NCBI GenBank assembly: GCA_964577665.1
Contig: CAZOBD010000005.1
Location: 1-64,000, forward strand
Length of the DNA stretch: 64,000 nucleotides
Reading direction: 5' to 3'
From: CAYVTD01 sp964577665
GTDB taxonomy: Bacteria; Bacteroidota; Ignavibacteria; Kapaibacteriales; UBA2268
Shown: one piece after another, positions 62,643-64,000 of the stretch
How positions within the stretch are numbered: position 1 is the first letter of the stretch
Layout of the letters: every line of letters begins with the position of its first letter
Notes under the pieces: generated by a model
Seen by the model: only the letters and a program-made list of their open reading frames with translations
What the model was told of the DNA's origin: nothing
The model's database searches: none
Program-made: the position numbers and the translations under genes

Positions 62643-64000
62643 GTATTCCCCGCACATGCGGGGGTGAACCGACAATATAATAAAAATGGCAATGGAGGGA
62701 TAAGTATTCCCCGCACATGCGGGGGTGAACCGCATCGGGTCAGGGGGGCAGAGAGGGAGATTACGTATTCCCCGCACATGCGGGGGTGAACCGGAACGGC
62801 GAGCAGACATTCCATATTTGCAAATGTATTCCCCGCACATGCGGGGGTGAACCGAGAATTACGTAGCTGTGAAAAACACTGACGGAGTATTCCCCGCACA
62901 TGCGGGGGTGAACCGTTGATTGTGTTCATCCCTGAAACCCCTTTCTAGTATTCCCCGCACATGCGGGGGTGAACCAAATAATAATGGCAGGACAACCGCC
63001 TTTTGCGAGTATTCCCCGCACATGCGGGGGTGAACCGTTTACATTTAACATTATAACCGGTATTTTTTAGTATTCCCCGCACATGCGGGGGTGAACCGTT
63101 ATGCCGCCGAAAAATGAAGCAGAATGCATCGTATTCCCCGCACATGCGGGGGTGAACCGGTGAAGCATGGGTTTTTTATTGATTCCTGAGGGTATTCCCC
63201 GCACATGCGGGGGTGAACCGCGAATCGAACTGGCATTGCTCAATCTCGTAGTGTATTCCCCGCACATGCGGGGGTGAACCGAAGCAAACGGGGTTTTTCT
63301 TGAAATTGTCAATGTATTCCCCGCACATGCGGGGGTGAACCGCGTGATGAAATCGTTGAAGACGAACGCAAAGTGTATTCCCCGCACATGCGGGGGTGAA
63401 CCGTATCGCATTTCATTTGCTCAGCTAAATACATAGTATTCCCCGCACATGCGGGGGTGAACCGAAACTTAGCAAAGCGAGCATCGAAAAAATTACGTAT
63501 TCCCCGCACATGCGGGGGTGAACCGCGTTGATGGTGGCTTTTGCAATCATTATCGGAGTATTCCCCGCACATGCGGGGGTGAACCGATATTGCTTATCCG
63601 AACATCCGCAAGAACCGAGTATTCCCCGCACATGCGGGGGTGAACCGTTTGGAGCTGACTTTAATACAGTCGGATTTAGGTATTCCCCGCACATGCGGGG
63701 GTGAACCGTATCGCATTTCATTTGCTCAGCTAAATACATAGTATTCCCCGCACATGCGGGGGTGAACCGCTAAAAGGATATAGGAAGCCGAAGAATGCAA
63801 AGTATTCCCCGCACATGCGGGGGTGAACCGATATTTCGCCGCTTCTATTAAGGCAAGCGTTAGTATTCCCCGCACATGCGGGGGTGAACCGAGCCTCTGT
63901 TTGTGAGCCATGCCGTAAATTTCGTATTCCCCGCACATGCGGGGGTGAACCGAGGAGGGCTTTATCGCTTTATGCATCGATGACGTATTCCCCGCACATG
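62643..64000 (+). CRISPR. Type I-E CRISPR array, 23 repeats, 22 spacers
   Basis: Repeats of 29 nt start at 62643 and recur every 61 bp; spacers are 32 nt. The repeat is GTATT, stem CCCCGC, loop ACAT, stem GCGGGG, and handle GTGAACCG. Repeats are identical except the sixth (62948), whose last base is A instead of G. The 23rd repeat (63985) is cut by the window end, so the array continues. The 13th and 18th spacers (63404-63435 and 63709-63740) are identical. No leader is present on the left; the first repeat is preceded by 32 bases and then the cas1 fragment. crRNAs read rightward, in the same direction as the cas genes. Confidence 0.99.

Noticed and set aside
62521..63977. Several - strand ORFs of 65-114 codons full of SPPHVRGI, FTPACAGNT and VHPRMCGEY
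   Set aside because: These are the translated CRISPR repeats, a well-known annotation artefact. The 61 bp period cycles through the three frames.

Overview
The window is a 64 kb piece of an AT-rich bacterial scaffold (by eye about 35-40 % GC) with one 100-base assembly gap at 52095-52194. Several intergenic regions carry TAnnTTTG boxes, the -7 element of Bacteroidota-type housekeeping promoters. The gene content also fits: PAS-rich soluble kinases, OmpA/PD40 lipoprotein-like proteins, a DPP III with the HEISH motif known from Caldithrix, GlmS, NuoD and a siroheme CobA-HemD fusion. I read it as a member of the FCB/Bacteroidota group, possibly the Ignavibacteria side, but no marker gene here fixes the lineage.

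Layout. 0.1-8.8 kb: two very large multi-PAS histidine kinases separated by an inverted-repeat element. 8.9-20.2 kb: tryptophanase, a MNT nucleotidyltransferase, branched-chain aminotransferase, a DPP III-like lipoprotein, nuoD, a TPR/PAS histidine kinase, an SDR and a TraB/GumN lipoprotein. 20.6-23.7 kb: DUF35, thiolase and HMG-CoA synthase, the archaeal-type set for the first steps of the mevalonate route, here split by a block of repeats. 24.2-39.6 kb: a solitary type IIG-like restriction-methylation enzyme, a P-type cation ATPase, an OmpA/PD40 protein, a nucleoside transporter, glmS, comEC, a PHP phosphoesterase and a DUF368 membrane protein. 39.6-41 kb: a 1.35 kb ORF-free, repeat-rich AT desert with a promoter-like box pointing into it. 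41-45.8 kb: acyl-CoA dehydrogenase, enoyl-ACP-reductase-like SDR, YihY/BrkB membrane protein and CobA-HemD.

45.8-54.6 kb is an accessory region. It holds an MNT/HEPN pair whose HEPN gene has an in-frame stop, an IS200-like (RAYT-type) transposase flanked by two families of small hairpin repeats, a partial duplication of the lysA 3' end, a RelE/ParE-type pair, another MNT gene, lysA, and then a string of toxin-antitoxin-type pairs (DUF4160/DUF2442, AbrB/PIN, HicB/HicA, PIN/antitoxin). These pairs are interleaved with short copies of the same RHS-core coding sequence and a shared AT-rich spacer. It looks like the eroded 3' tip-cassette zone of an RHS gene that has filled with toxin-antitoxin modules.

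54.65-64 kb is a type I-E CRISPR-Cas locus in one direction: a TM2 membrane protein, cas3, cas8e, cas11 (cse2), cas7e, cas5e, cas6e, then only the first ~49 codons of cas1e. This fragment runs directly into a CRISPR array of 23 repeats (29 nt repeats, 32 nt spacers, the last repeat cut by the window edge). The rest of cas1, all of cas2 and the leader are absent. Interference and crRNA processing genes look intact while the adaptation module is broken.
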